Assembly: GCF_000002595.2 (NCBI RefSeq)
Contig: NC_057019.1
Span: 6,781,922 to 6,845,921, forward strand
DNA: 64,000 nt
Direction: 5' to 3'
Source: Chlamydomonas reinhardtii
Lineage: Eukaryota; Chlorophyta; Chlorophyceae; Chlamydomonadales; Chlamydomonadaceae
Below are positions 47,006-60,347 of the stretch, piece by piece. Position numbers and translations under genes: made by a program. Position 1 is the first letter of the stretch. Each line of letters opens with the position of its first letter. The notes under the pieces were generated by a model. That model saw only the letters and a program-made list of their open reading frames with translations. It did no database searches and had not been told where the DNA came from.

Positions 47006-49052
47006 ATGGCGCACTACCCCAAGCTTCCTGAGGAGTATGAGGAAGACGAGCTCGGCGGCGGCCGTCACGCCTCGCTACCCAGCAAGGAGCAGCGCGTGCT
47101 GAGGGGGCACGAGGGCGCTGTGCTGGCTGTGCGCTTCAACCCACACGGCTCCTACTGCTTGTCCTGTGGCAAGGTGCGGGTGTGGCGGGCTGACAGCCGC
47201 CGGCCTTCCACGGCCGCAGTGACCCGGGACGACTTAGCTGATGAGCGAACATTAAGCACTGAGTCATCCTGCACAACCCTCCGTCATTTACCTGATCGTG
47301 CTACTCCTGAGCTACCCCGCAACGTGCCACCTCCTGCCCGTGCTTCCCCAACCTGTCCCTCCCCTCCCTAGCACTCTCCAACCCACGTCCTACACCCGCC
47401 CCACGCCCGCAGGACCGCACCATCCGCCTGTGGAACCCGCACTCGGGTGTGCTGGTCAAGACCTACGCGGGACATGGCTACGAGGTACGCGACGCCGCCG
47501 TGTGCCGCGACAACTCCAAGTTCGCGAGCGTGGGCGGCGACAAGCCCGTGTTCCTGTGGGACGTGGCTTCCGGCGCCTTCATCAGGAAGCTGAGGGGCCA
47601 TGACGGCACCATCAATGCGGTGCGCTGGGCGGCGGAGGACCAGGTGCTGCTCACGGCGGGGTACGACCAGTGCGTAAAGGTGAGGCGGGGGGGCGAGGAG
47701 GTACAGCGGTGGTGGTGCCTGTGTGCTGCATGGGGCATGGGAGATGAGGTGCAGCGGGCAGGCACTCACCATGCCTAGTACAATGCGGTGTGCACACCCC
47801 ATCATACGACCGTTGGCCAAGGCCTGTGTGCGTGCCTGCACGCCATGCATGCCTGACCACCCGCATCCGCGCCCACACCCACGTCCGCAGGTGTGGGACA
47901 TGAAGTCACGCAGTATCGACCCCATCCAGGTCATCAAGGGCTTCCAGGTAAGGCTCCTAGATCCAGATTCAGATGCCTGCGGGCCGCATGCCGCGTGCTG
48001 CAGGGAACCCGCGAGTGGCCCTGCTGGCCAGCCTGGACACGGCCACCACTGCCCGCCCGCGCCGCATCCCTGGGAGCACAACCACGACAGCAGGGTCCTT
48101 TCCATGCTCTTTAACACGGCAATGCACCAACCGCAAACAACAACAACACCATATGTTGGTGACCAACACACAACAGGACAGCGTGACGGCCGTGGTGGCC
48201 TCGGGCAACTCCATCCTCGCCGCCTCCGTGGACGGCACCGTGCGCCGCTTCGACGTGCGCACCGGCACCGCCCTCACCGACCGCCTGCACCACCCCGTCA
48301 CCGGCCTGGCCGTGACGGCGGACGGGCTGTGTGTGCTGGCGGCATGTCTGGACAGCTGCCTGCGGCTGCTGGATGCGGGCAGCGGGCAGCAGCTGGCAGC
48401 CTACACGGCACCCGGGTACCTGCACGAGAGCGTCAAGATGGACTGCTGCCTCACGCCCAGCGATGCGTATGTGGTGGGCAGCTCGGAGACGGGTGAGGCA
48501 GGCGGCATGTGGGGCTATATGGGCGGGGAAACAGGGGATGAGGGGGAGCGGGGAGAGGAAAGGGAATGGGGGATCGGGGAGGGGAAAGCCGGGTCAAGAT
48601 GGAAGGGGGCCCGCACGGAGCTGGCCGGCCGGGCAATGCCGTACTTACACTGTCTACACCTCGTGTGCAGATGCCACGGCATGTGACCTTTGAGTACCAA
48701 CGAATCGCGTCCATACCGGTTTCCTCGATTCCCTCTGTGACGCACGTCCGCCCCACCGCCTGCGTTTTGGGATTGGAGCAAACTTCCCCCCTCCCGACGC
48801 CTTCACTTCTTAAATAATTATGAATGTACCCCCCCCCCCCCCCTTGCAGGCGAGGTGTTTTACTGGGACCTGGTCGAGAGCGATAAGGTGGTGACGTCCT
48901 TCAAAGCGCACGGCGGCGTGGTGACCAGCATGGCCATGCATCCCGACGGCCAGCTGCTGCTGACCAGCAGTGTGGACGGCGCCGTCAAGGTGTGGGGCAA
49001 AACCGCGGCTGGCGCGGAGGCTGAGGGCGAGGAAGGGGAGGATGAGGATTAG
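47006..49052 (+). CDS. WDR83/MORG1-type WD40 scaffold protein
   Basis: Five exons join in phase: 47006-47173, 47413-47679, 47891-47947, 48177-48492 and 48850-49052, for 336 residues (human WDR83 has 315). Seven WD repeats fill the chain: LRGHEGAVLAVRFNPHGSYC, DRTIRLWNPHSG, GGDKPVFLWDVASG, GYDQCVKVWDMKS, SVDGTVRRFDVRTG, CLDSCLRLLDAGSG and GEVFYWDLVESD, with SVDGAVKVWGK closing the propeller. VKMDCCLTPSDAYVV and YAGHGYEVRDAA are WDR83 signatures. In animals this protein scaffolds ERK and mTORC1 signalling and associates with the spliceosome. An acidic tail (AEGEEGEDED) ends it. The start at MAHYPKLPEEYE is the first ATG of the frame and fits the family length. Confidence 0.94.
48829..48843. repeat. 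Poly(C) run of 15 at a WDR83 splice acceptor
   Basis: An unbroken run of 15 C lies just upstream of the last-exon acceptor (CCCTTGCAG) and probably serves as its pyrimidine tract. Confidence 0.95.
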
Positions 49053-49793
49053 CGTGTGGGCGCGGGCTGCTGGGGGTGCCAAGAATGCTGGTGAGTGGTG
49101 GTGTAATGCCTTTATGTGGGTGGGTTATGAATCCGTCAAAATGACTGGGTGTGTACTGCTGTCGCGGTGAAGAATGTGTTAGTTGTTGGGGTGAGGGAGG
49201 TGTCGGCTCTTGGGGCGAATGCTGCGATGGGCGCGATGGGCAGGTCCGAGAAAGAGAGGAGGGGATGTCATGGGCTGGCTATGTTGAATTACATGCAACA
49301 TATGCTAAGCGACTGGCAAGTTCGTGCGTGCTGGTCAAGCCAACATAATTCTTACCGTTTCGCGACGGTTTCCCGTTCGAACGACAGACTTGAGCTGTCC
49401 TTTAAAATCCTTAAGACGCTGAATAACATAGCGCCACTCGCGGTTCTGAAAGCCAGGGCGATGCCGATACTGCCTGCGACCCACGTCGCCGCGTGGAAGA
49501 AATCGCACGTCATGTGGTGCTAATGCCATTATGCATTAAGTTGTCGATATCGGGCGTCGAAGACGGCTCCAGGTGAGGCGCCAGCGAGCGGCATGCTCCA
49601 GAAATAACCAACGCTGAGGGCTCTCTGTAAACAGCGCAGCCTAAGGTACATGCAAAATACATTGTGTACTCTGACAGCGCCATGTGTTTGCTCGTCACGC
49701 GTTGTACGCGCCCGCCCGCAGGCCGTCGCATGCCACCCCTGACAACCACATGTCGTGGGTTGACGCCTGCAGTCCGAAGGCTGGGTTGTAGGC
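49053..49793. other. Spacer between WDR83 and the giant protein gene
   Basis: The left end is WDR83 3' untranslated sequence with its TGTAA. The rest contains no convincing gene; it must include the promoter and leader of the gene at 49794. Confidence 0.45.
49102..49106 (+). terminator. Poly(A) signal TGTAA for WDR83
   Basis: The signal lies 50 nt past the WDR83 stop codon on the sense strand. Confidence 0.6.
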
Positions 49794-52700
49794 ATGGCGC
49801 CGAAGCAGCAGGGCGAGGGCGGCAAGGGCCCGAACGCCGCCCGTGGTCTTGCTGTGCGCCTACCGAACCTTGAGCTTCTGGAGCGGTTTGGAATAGGGCC
49901 CGTCTCCCCAACATCCCTAGGGAACCTGGCTGCCCAAGTCGCAAAGCGAAGCACACCTGGTAAAGACCCCCACAAGCCAGTGGCCCCACCCGATGGCAAG
50001 GAGACACCCTGGACGCCAAATGGGTAAGTTCGTGCGTACTGCGGTTCGCTGAAGCTGGGGCTGGCATGGGCTGGGGTTGCTGGTGGCCACAGTGCATGTG
50101 CGCCGTACCCCACGCCGGCTCAGCTATTCCCGGGCCCAATCCCGCCTCCAAAAGGCCCTCCCGCAGGGCTTGCCTTGGCGGTATCCCTCACCCGCCGGAA
50201 TGCCTTGCTGCCCAACCAACTATGTGGTGCACCGCCGTTACAACGCAGGCCCAACAACACGCACGTGCCGTACCTGCGCAGTAGCATCACGCCGCTCATC
50301 GCAGGCATATTCGCGGAACAGATGGCGAAACCCACAAAGCACGCCGTCAGCACGCACGCGGGCGCGGGCACCGGTGGCGGCGCTGGCACAGCGGCTGGCA
50401 GCGCGGGGGGATACGCCAACACAGCCGCCAGCCGCGCACGGGCCACCAGCCGTCAGGTGGCCACAGGCGCTGCGGGTGCTGCAGCAAACGGCGCCGTCGG
50501 CAAAGCCCCTTCCTTGGTGGTTGCCGCAGCGGCTGTTGCGGCCCGGCAGGCAGCCTCAAAGGACAATCCCACAGCCAAGTGGAAGCCAGGTGCCTCGGAG
50601 CCCAGGGGCGGGGCTGCGGGCTCTCCCGACCCACGTGCCGCTAGGGGTGCTGTGTCCACATATGCAGCGGGAGCTAGTAAAGCAGTCGCTGCAGGTATGA
50701 AGCCGGCGGCAGCAGCAGCAGCTGCAGGGGCGCCACCGCGGTCGCCTGCGGCTGCGGCTGCGCGCGGCGGAGCGCCGGGTGCCGGTATGGCAGCATTGAA
50801 ATCCCCGAGAACTCAATTCATGGCGAGTATGGACCAGCGGCCTACAGGCTCCGGGCCCAGCACGCCCACGTCCCGCCGGCCGGTCACGTCGCCGCAGCTT
50901 GTGCTGCCAGAGGGCGGCATCAGCAGCCCTGCCGGGTCCACAACAGGCGGACCCGGGGCGCGAGGGCCCCGGGGCGCGCCCGTTGCCGGCGCCCCCCTCG
51001 CCAGCAGCAGTAGCAGCGGCGGTGGCATCAGCGGCGGCCAAGCCATTGGCAGTAGCAGCGGCAGCAGCGGTGTTGGGAAGAACCGGGAAGCGCGACCCAT
51101 GACCTTCAGCCAGTGGGCTGAGGCGACCGAGTTGGCGGCATCGGGCTCGCTGACTGGCCGTGGGCCTCCCTCGGCCTCAGGCTCGCCGCCGCAAGGATGG
51201 CGCAGCAGCAGCAACCGAGAGGCGCCGCCGCGCTCACAGCCGGCGGGGCCACAGGCGCGCGGTGGCAGGTCGCCGGCGCCCTGGAACCAGGTGGCTGCTG
51301 CGGAGCTGCCCACGGCGCCCGGGACTGTGTTGCCGCCAATGCACGCAGCCGCACGCTCGCCAACTGCGGCCGCCACGGCTACTACCACAGCCGCGGTTGC
51401 TGCCGCCGCGCAGCGGCCAACGGTGACGCCGGCAGCTGCAGCTCGTGTGGCTGGGGCTCGTGCGGGCAGCGCTGCGCCCCTGCAGGCGGCGGTGCTGTCA
51501 TCCCGGCATGTCTCAGGCGGCCGTGGTGTGACCGACTCAGACTCTTCACTGACCTTCGCAGCTGCGCAGTCGGGCCTGCGTGCCTCGGATGCGTCGCTTC
51601 CCTCCGCAGGCTCCGGCGGCTCTGGTGTGGGCCTGCTTCGTCTGGACTCAGGCGGCGTCGAGGCGGGATCTACAGGCGCTGCCGGCGGCGGCAGCTCCCG
51701 GCGGCGCCTTATAAGGGCTCCCCATCTGGCGGCGTCTGACGCCAGCTTGTCCGAACTGTCTAGCTGGGCCATTCTTGAAAGCAGCGCGCAGGCCGCAGCA
51801 CTTGGTGACGGCAGCGGCAGCGGCGCCGCTGCCTCGTCCGCCGCTCTCTCGCCCACCGGCTTTCACAGCCACCCCTCCATGACAACGCTGGCGCTGCAGG
51901 GCGGCTCCCAAACAATGCCGTCGGGTCTGGACGCGGTGGCCGCGTCCGGCAGCCCCAGCCTCAGCGGCGGCGCTCGGCGTTGGCTCGGTGTAAGCGGCGA
52001 GGGCATCACAGGCGCAATCGTGGCTGCGACGGCGGCCCTGGCAGGCCGTGAGGGTGGCCGGCAAGGTCCGAGCCCGCCGACGCCGCCCTTGGTGTCTGCT
52101 TCCGCGCCCGCTGGCAGCAGTGGAGGACCGGGCGCCAACAAAGTCGGGCCAGATACAACAGCCATCTCCGAGCCCCGCTCGGGTGGCACGGCGCCGGGGC
52201 TTGCATGGGAGTCAGGCAAGGCGTTGAACGCTGCGTCGCCCCCGCCGGCTCCACAACCGGATGCGCTTCCGCCGCACGCCACCAGCACTCTGCCCTCGCC
52301 GCCGTCGCCCGCGCCGTCTGCCTCACCAACGCTGGCGGGCGGCAGCAGCCGAAGCCTGGGCCTCGGATTTGGGGCGCCTAGCGCCACGAATGCACCACCT
52401 GCGCCTCTGCCAGCGCCACCGGCGCCTCTGCCTCGGCATGACTCGGGCGACCTAGGCCTGCCTATGCTGCAGCCCCTGTCTCCAACCCCTGACTCCCGGT
52501 CGCTGACGACAGCACAGCAGAACCACCGCTGGCACCGGAGCAGTGTGCTTGGAGACGGCGCGTACGCTGCTGCCGCAGAAAGCAGCACACTCGGGCCGCA
52601 GGCACACGCCCCGGCACAGCCGCTGCCGAGGGCGGCGGCACCAAAGGCAGCGGCTGGACTCGCACCAGGCGGCGGCAACAGCCGCCCGGCGGCGGCGGCG

Positions 52701-53444
52701 GACGTGGCGGCGGCGGCGTCCGCTGCGGCGTCCCGGACGGCCGCCATGGGTGGCAAGGGGCCGGCGGCGCACACGATTGACGCCGACATGACAGACGAGG
52801 GCGAGTCCGACGGCGAAGCAGCGGCGCCGTCAGCCGCCGCCGTCGCCACTGCAGCGGTGGTGAATGAGGCCCGGGGAAGCATGCTGCGCCCGGGCGGCGG
52901 CGGCGGGCGGCAGCAGTACAGCAATGACAGCCGATCGGAGTACGATATGCTGTGGAATGGAGAAGAGTTTGACCGCTCGTCCATCCCGGAAGATCCCTAC
53001 CCATACAACGGTGACGACGTCGTGCGGCACGCCAGCGTCACCGGTCGCTTCTCGAACCCCTCATATGCCGCAGCGCCGCTGTCGCCTCCCGCCAGCGGGG
53101 TCAATGGCGCCGGCGCCGGGCCTGGCATTGGACACCGCCGCGCCGCCAGCGGCAACGCCGCCCTCACGCAGTCGGGCGCCGGCGGACCACACAGGTCTGC
53201 TGCGCCAAACCGCGCCATTCTGGGTCTCCTAACGGAAGGCATGCCCGACGGGCCTCCTACTGGCAAGGTGCCTTTTGGCCGCAGTGCCTCCGCCCGCACG
53301 CCACAAGCCGGTGGCGGCGGCGGCGGTGGTGGCGGCGGCGGCGGCGATTATGCGGGCCTGCCGCCGCCAGGCAGCCCGGGCATGGCGCGGTCGCCGGTGG
53401 GCTATTATAACCAAGGCGGCGGCGGTGGCGGCGGCGGTGGCGGC

Positions 53445-53486
<42 letters not shown>

Positions 53487-56400
53487 TTCCGTGGCTCTGA
53501 GGAAACCACCATGGCTGGTGAGCTGCTCGGGTCACGCAACTGGCGCATCTCCGAGGCCGGGCCCAGCACTGCCATGGGCGGCCGTGGTGGCGGCGGCCCG
53601 GACAGCAGTGAGCCGGCGGCGGCGGGCGCCGTCGCCGCCTTCCATGCAGCGCCTGTCGTACCCGGCTCCCAACGGCCGTCGGTTGTGAGCACTGGATCCG
53701 TGGCTTGGCCTGGCAGCGCCGGCCAGTCGCGCGTGGGCAGCGCCGCTCAGGTCGGCACCGGCGGCGGCGCTGGCTCCAGCCGCGTAGGCGGCGGTGGTGA
53801 TGGAGGCGGCGGCCGTAGCAGCAGCGGCAGTCGCTCAGCGGGCGCTGCCGGCGCCGTCGTCACAAGCCACCCGGTAGTAGCGGAGGAGCCGTCGTGGATG
53901 CCTGACGATGATGATGAGCAGGTTGGCGGCGATGGTGGCGGCGGTGGAAACGCTGGCGGCAGCCGGGGCGCACGGCGCGAGGACCGCGGCAGTGGCACGG
54001 ACAGCGGCGGCCACAGCAACGCCGCCACCGTGGGCGACAACAGCCCTGCCGACAGCCTCCACACCTCCTTCGCACGGCCAGCTGCTGCCTCCTCCCTGGC
54101 GCCACCGGGTACATCCATCACGACGCCTGGTCTAGGGCGGCCGCCACTGCCGCTGACAACGACCACAATCGTGCCGTCACGCTTCCGCAGCGCCAGCCCT
54201 GGCCGCGGTGCCGGCGGCGCGCCGCCGACACTACCCTTGCCGCCGTTGCTGTCGCCGACGGCGTCGCCGCCGCTGGGGGCTGTGCGCCGTAGCTATGCGG
54301 CGACGTCGCTGCTGCGCTCGAGTCAATCGGCGCCGCCGCTGCGTCCTGTGACAGCTGCTTACGGCACCGGCGTGGCAGAATACGACGAAGCAGCGCTAGC
54401 TGCCGCCTGTGCCGCTGGCGGCGCCTACGCGCGCGCCACGAACCCACCTGCGCTCATGCTGCCCTCCCCCGCAGCCTTCCCCGAGCAGACGCTCATGGGC
54501 AGCCCGCAGGCGCACGCCGTCGGCGGCACACCGACCTCCTCCACGGCAGCAGCGGCGGCGGCAGCAGCGGCGGCGGCAGGGTCTCCACGCGCGGGCCGCT
54601 CAGCCACTGTGCCCACCGGCGTCATCGGTGGACCATCCGCCGCCGCCATGAGGGCCTTGCCCATGTCCGCTGGCGGCGGCGGCGTGGCGGCGGCAGCGGC
54701 AGCGGCGACGGTGACGCAGCCACCGGCTTCGGCACCTGGCGGCGCCGGCGCGGCTTCTACGGTGACCGGTATGGGTGGCGTGCCAAGTAGCAGCCTCCGC
54801 GCCAGCACCCAGGTCCCGAGGACCGGCTCTGCCACCTCTCTGGCGCGACGCAGCTTCGTGCACCATCTCAGCCTGGCCTCTAGGGCCAACGGCGCCGGAC
54901 CTGGCGGCGCCGCAGGTGGCGGTGGCGGCGGCGGCGGCGGGCTATCGCTCCGGTCGTCGGTGCTGATGGGCGCTGGCACCGCGGCGGCGGCTGCTATGGA
55001 GGGCGTCCGCGGCAGCGTAGGCGCCATGAGCATCGGCGGCTTCAGCGCATTGTCGGGACCGCAGGTGGGTGGTGGACAGTACGCCAAGGCAATGAATGCA
55101 TAGGAGTTTCTCGAACCCAAGCGCGACCCTCCTCACCGCCTCACCACCTGTCCTTACCGCCTGTCCTTGCCGCCTGTTGCCTATCACCTGCCTCTTTCGT
55201 TGCCCGCCTCTGTCTCCCCTGTTTCCCCCACTGACAACAACTCTCCGCTGTTCCCCCTCCGCCCAGCCCGACGCCGTGTATCCCAGCCACGGCTACGTGG
55301 AGCGGGCTGCCGAGTTCGGGCGCTGGGAGGCGGCCATGTTGTACGACCTGGACCTGTACGACAGCCTGCAGCTGGCGGTGAGGGGGGAAGCCGGGGAGGG
55401 ATGGGGGGTTCCAAGTACCAGCCCAAGCTACGGTGAACCGAACCTGGGGGGGGTGCAGATACGAGCCGAAACCAAATCGAACCCAATGCAAAAGAGCGAG
55501 GGCGGAGGGAGAGGATGGGGAGAGGATGGGGAGAGGATGGTAAGGCGCGTGTGTATGTGCTAGTCCAATCACAAGGGCAAAGGGTCGACACCGCCGTGCA
55601 TGCGAGTATGCAAGCGAATAGCGGGCCGCGTGTGTATGTGGTTTGACACGGGTGCGGCAGGCGTGTCAGGACGGGAGGGCGTTGAGACCAGGCTCCCTGG
55701 CAGCACTCGCCTCCACGCCAGACCCGGCTGACTCGCGCCCCTGTGGCCTATGCCTACGCTGTGCGTGTTTGTGCCATCCGCAGGGCTTTCCATCGGCCGA
55801 GGAGTATGAGGACCCCCACTACGAAATGGAGGCGCCCGCGCCGCCGCCCACCAACCCGCCGCACCTGCGTGGCGGCCCGGCCCCAACCCCCACATCACCG
55901 CCAGGCGCTGCCGGTGCCGCCGGTGCTGCTGGCGGCAGCCTCACAGGCAGCACCGGCGGCAGCTTCACAGGCGCGCAGCCGGCGCAGCAGGCTTCGCCGG
56001 CTCGAGGCATGGCCGCTGCTGCGCTGGTGCCTTCCAGCCCAACGGTGCGCGGTGCAGGGACGTCCATGGACGGCAGTAGTGTCACCGTCACGGGCGGCAT
56101 CGGGCCCCAGCCCTCGTCGTACGTGTCACCCGCTGCGCCGCCACTGGGGGTTATGACCACCAATTCGGCATTTGAGGACCACGGGCCCGGCGGAAGCGGC
56201 GTCACGCCCTCTACTGTGACAGTAGCCATGGCGTCCTCCCTCTACAGCCACCGCTCCCCAACCGCTGCAGACGCCGCGGCAGCGGCAGCGCTAGCGGCGC
56301 CGCTGGCATTGCCGTCGCGGCTGCGGTCAGGCAGCGGCTCCGGGGCTGCCAGTGCTACAGCCTCATACACGCCGTCGCCTGCCAGACCGGCTGTAGCATC

Positions 56401-59400
56401 GGCATCAACAGTGGCCACTTCGGTGCCGAGTCAGTCCAAGCCGCCGCCTCTCGTCCTGACGACGTCGCCACCCGTGTCTGGCTCCCACGCAACGCCGCTG
56501 ACAGCGACGATGACGATGCGTTTGCTAACGCAGCAAGCGCTAGCAGACCGCCGGCCTACTGTGGTTGCGCACATGCTCTCGGCCAACTCTTCATACTCGA
56601 GCGGCCGCTCGGATGCCGACGCAAGTCCGGCCGCGGCTGTAGCGTCTACCATTGGTGAGGCTGCTGCCGTTGGGGCGGAGGCTGCTACTGCCGGTGGCGG
56701 AGCTACAGCTACAGCTACAGCTACAGCTACAGCTGCTGCGGCTGCGGCTACGGCTGCTGCTGCGGCTGCTGCTGCTGCTACTGCCCGGGCGGGCTCCAGG
56801 CCGCCGCTGCCGCGGCGGGAGGTGTCAAGGGTAATGGAGGCGCTGAGTCCGGCTTACAACACCGATGTGCCCTCGCAGGCCCGGCCAAACACAGGTGCGT
56901 GTGCCTCTTGCTCGCCGGTTGCGGCATCCACTGGAGCAGGCAGCCTACGTGGCGGTTCTTAACTTTGTATTTGCGCCTAGTTCGTTGACGCCAGTTGCAA
57001 TCCGAAGCATGACAACAGGAACCCAGCTCAACTTGTTTAACATGCACGTCTTTGCAGGTGCTTCCATGTTGGAACTGCTAGATGAGCTCATGGAGGAGGA
57101 GGCGCCAGACCGCCGCCAGCAGCCCAGCGCCGGCGACGCGCGGCAGCAGCAGCCTGAATCACCCGGAGCCACCGCAGCAGCAGCCACCGCCACGACTGAC
57201 AGGTCACCAGGCGCAGGCGCAAGCCGCAGCCGCGGCAGCACTGAGGACGGGGAGGTCGCGGCCTGGCGATCGCATTCCGTGGGGCCATCGCCATCGGGGC
57301 GGCCGTCGACGTCCCCATCGCAGTTGCCGGCGCCGCAGTCGCAGCCGCGCGACTCAGCGGGAAGAGGCGGCGGCGGCGCTGGCGACAGCCCATGGCTGCC
57401 CCCGCCACCCCACAGTGCACAGGCGCCGCCGGCAAGCGCGGGAGGTGCCGCCGGCAACGACCGCGGGCTCCGCGGGCGGACACAACGACGTGATTCGAGT
57501 CACAGCGGTGAGGGCTCGACGGATGCGGCCGGCGTGCGGTCGTCAAACTCGACACTGGGACCCCAGCGCAGCTCCTCCCCTGGAGAGCCGAGGCAGGCCG
57601 CTGGCAGCAGCACGCGCAGCGTAGGCCGCAGCGACGTCGGAGGGCGTGGCGCCGTTGCCATTTCGCCCCGGGGTCCCGCTGCCGCAGGCGTGCCCGTTGC
57701 GGCGGTGGCGCCGCCGCCGGCCGCCTTGCCGTACATCCCGCCACTGCCGGTGGCGCCGTGGGACTTTCCTGGCCTGACGTCATCTGTACACATGTACGGC
57801 AATCAGATGTACGACTTGATGGCATCCATGGCGTCGCTACGCGCCGGCATGCTTGCCGGCGGCGCCTGGCCGCTGCCGCCGCCGCCGCCGCCGCACGTGT
57901 ACGGCAGCGCCATCGGCCTGCCGCCGCCCATTCTGGAGGAGTCATCGCAGGGGCAGCAAGAGCAGGAGGAGCGCGAGCAGCAGCAACAGCAACAGCAGCA
58001 CCGGGAGCAGCGCCGTAATGTTGGCGGCGGTGGCGTTTACGGTGGTTACGGCGGCGGTGCGCCCACAGCATCAGGGCTGATATCGCCGTCCAGCTCGGCC
58101 GCCGGAAGCGCCGCAACGTACGGTGCACTCCTGCGCCACGACAACAGCACCGTGGCCGGCAGCACTCTCGCGGACACAATCCCCCGCACGTCAACTACAA
58201 TGCCGTCAGGTGCCGCCGCCACGCACGGCCAGCAAGCCACGCATGCCGCAGTAACGGCAGCACTGGCAGGGATGCAGCCGGGTGCAGCTGCAGCCGCAGG
58301 CTCGGGAGCAGCAAGAGCAGCAGAAGCGGCAGCAGTGGAAGCGGAGCGCCGATGGTCGCCAGGCTCAGTGGCGGCCGCGGTGGCGGCGTGGGAGGCGACC
58401 GTGCGCGGCACAGGCCCGGCGGCCCACTCGCTACCACCTGACGCACTCGCAAGCGGAGGAGACGGCAGCGGCGATTCGCGCGCCAGCACGGCAACGCCCG
58501 TGCAAGGCTATGCCAGCGGCGGCGCCACGCCACCTACAGCCGGAGTTGGCACAGCAGGCCGGCGGTTTGCCATGCCAGCTCCCTCCGAAGCACGAGCGGC
58601 AGGAGGATGGGCAGCAGCTGCAGACGCACCATTCGCACCTTACGTGCCGTACCCTTGGACTGCCCCCCACACTTCGGCGGCACCGCCATCATCGCGATCG
58701 CCGTACGACGTCGCCGGCCACCACGCGCCGCCAATGCCGTATTCCCCGTATCTTCCACACCCTGGCTACCCGCCCTCGCCGTATGGCTTCCCGCCGTTCC
58801 CGCAACCTTATGGCAGCGTGCCGTACCCTGGGTACGGACTCTACCCGCCCCAGACGCCGGCGCCTGCCACTCCCGCCGCGCCGCTGCCGCCTCACAGCGC
58901 CCCTCCTCATGGCACTGCCAGCACGCCATTTAGCGCCGCCAGCGCCGCCTGGGCCCAGCGGCCGCAGCCTGTGCCTCCGCACCGCGGCAGCAGCAGCGGT
59001 GCTGGCGCCGGCACGGCTGGCGGCACCGGCAATGGGGCCAGCTCCGCCGGCACGTGCGGCGGCGGTGGCGGCCGCGGCCGCAGCCATGTCAGCATTGAGG
59101 CCATTCAGCGGTTGCTTGAGGCCGACCTGCCCACATCCGCGATCGCGGCCGCTGTGGCCGTCCTGGCTGGCAGCCTGCCGCAGTCAGCAGCCGCATCAGC
59201 AGCAGCTGCAGCAGGCATCCCTGGCCCCGCCGCAGAGCCGTCCCAGGTAGCGGCAAAAGGGGCTCCGGAGAACCAGCAGCCAGTGGCCTCCGGCAGCGAG
59301 GGCGCAGGCGCGGGCGCAAGCTCCCTTGCACACAGTGCAGCCGCTGCTTCTGGCAGTGGAAGCGGCGGGCCCCGGGGCTCTCGCATTCCCGCTCCGCCGC

Positions 59401-60347
59401 ACTCACTGACGACTGCTGCAGCAGCCTTGCGGCATTCGGCGGCGCTCGGGATGCGGCAGTCGGGGGCGGTTGCAGCACAACGGCAGTCCAGCTCAAACCT
59501 GTCCCGATCCCATGCGGCGCTGCTAGCGCTGGCCGGAGAAAAAGGCATGCCTCCAAAGGCTCTTGGAGACGAGCCGCCAACTTCAGCTGCCACCACCGAT
59601 AGTTTGGCGAGGGGAGGCGCCGCAGGTGGTACTGCCGCCGGTAGTGCCGAGGAGGCAGACACCATCGGCGTTGACGAATTGTACAAGTCGCTGGTGGCTG
59701 CGGAGACGGCGGCGGTGGTGGCGGCGGAGACGGCGGCAGCGGCGGCGGAGCTGGAGGCCGAGGCAGTGGCGGCGGCAGCTGCAAGGGCGGACACGGCGGC
59801 GTTGGCGTCGCCCCTGCCGAGGGTGGCGGAGCCGGCGGCGGCAGTGGCACCGTCGCACACAGTGTCAGGCATGCCAGGCGTGGCGAGTGCACCTGATGCA
59901 GCCTCGGGTGTTGCCTCGGTTCAAAGCATGACGGCGACCTTGCCGGCCAGGCGCGCCGTTGTTTCGCCCACGGCCGCAGCCACCGCAGCCGCAACCGCAG
60001 CTGGCAGCGCGGTTGAAAGTCCGCGCGCCGGCCTCCAAGCTCCCGCGCCCGCTTCCGCCGGTGTGGCGGCGGAGCTGCCTGACCACCCGCTGCTGCGCGC
60101 CGTGCGGCTGATCGCGCAGAGCATGCTGATCGTTGTGGCCGGCGCCGCCGGCGCCACCGCCGCCGCCAGCTCGGTCAACGCCGTGCTCGTGCGGCCGGAG
60201 GACCTGCCGGGGCCTGACGGCAGCAGCAGCATCCTTTACCGCCGCACGTGGAGCAGCGCCGGCGGCAGCCCGCATGGCGGCGGCGGCGGCCGGACGGCGG
60301 GGCGGGGGCAGCCCCCTGGGTCCCGGCGTGCGGGCGGCTTTGGTTAG
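49794..60347 (+). CDS. Giant low-complexity protein of about 3,185 residues, unknown function
   Basis: Five exons join in phase: 49794-50023, 50249-55064, 55267-55377, 55784-56894 and 57058-60347. The second exon alone is an open frame of 4.8 kb. Composition is dominated by Ala, Gly, Ser and Pro, with poly-Gly runs (near 53310-53480), a six-unit ACAGCT-type stretch at about 56700-56740 encoding Ala-Thr repeats, and Pro/Tyr-rich segments such as PMPYSPYLPHPGYPPSPYGF. Islands of ordinary composition exist: VRLPNLELLERFGIGP near the start, HVPYLRSSITPLIAGIFAEQ, EYDMLWNGEEFDRSSIPEDP, HGYVERAAEFGRWEAAMLYDLDLYDSL split over exon 3, SMLELLDELMEEE, SIEAIQRLLEADLP, and a moderately hydrophobic LLRAVRLIAQSMLIVVAGAA near the end. 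I recognise no domain. It is most likely an intrinsically disordered, perhaps condensate-forming or cell-wall/cytoskeletal, protein. It could be split into two transcripts. Confidence 0.7.

Noticed and set aside
49149-49523. Plus-strand frame after WDR83 considered as a small gene
   Set aside because: It begins in the WDR83 3' untranslated region and has no similarity or motif that supports coding.
50347-60347. Long open frames on the minus strand opposite the giant gene (for example 51863-52984 and 59105-59872)
   Set aside because: They follow GC-rich codon bias of the sense gene, lack initiation and splice support, and break at the real introns.
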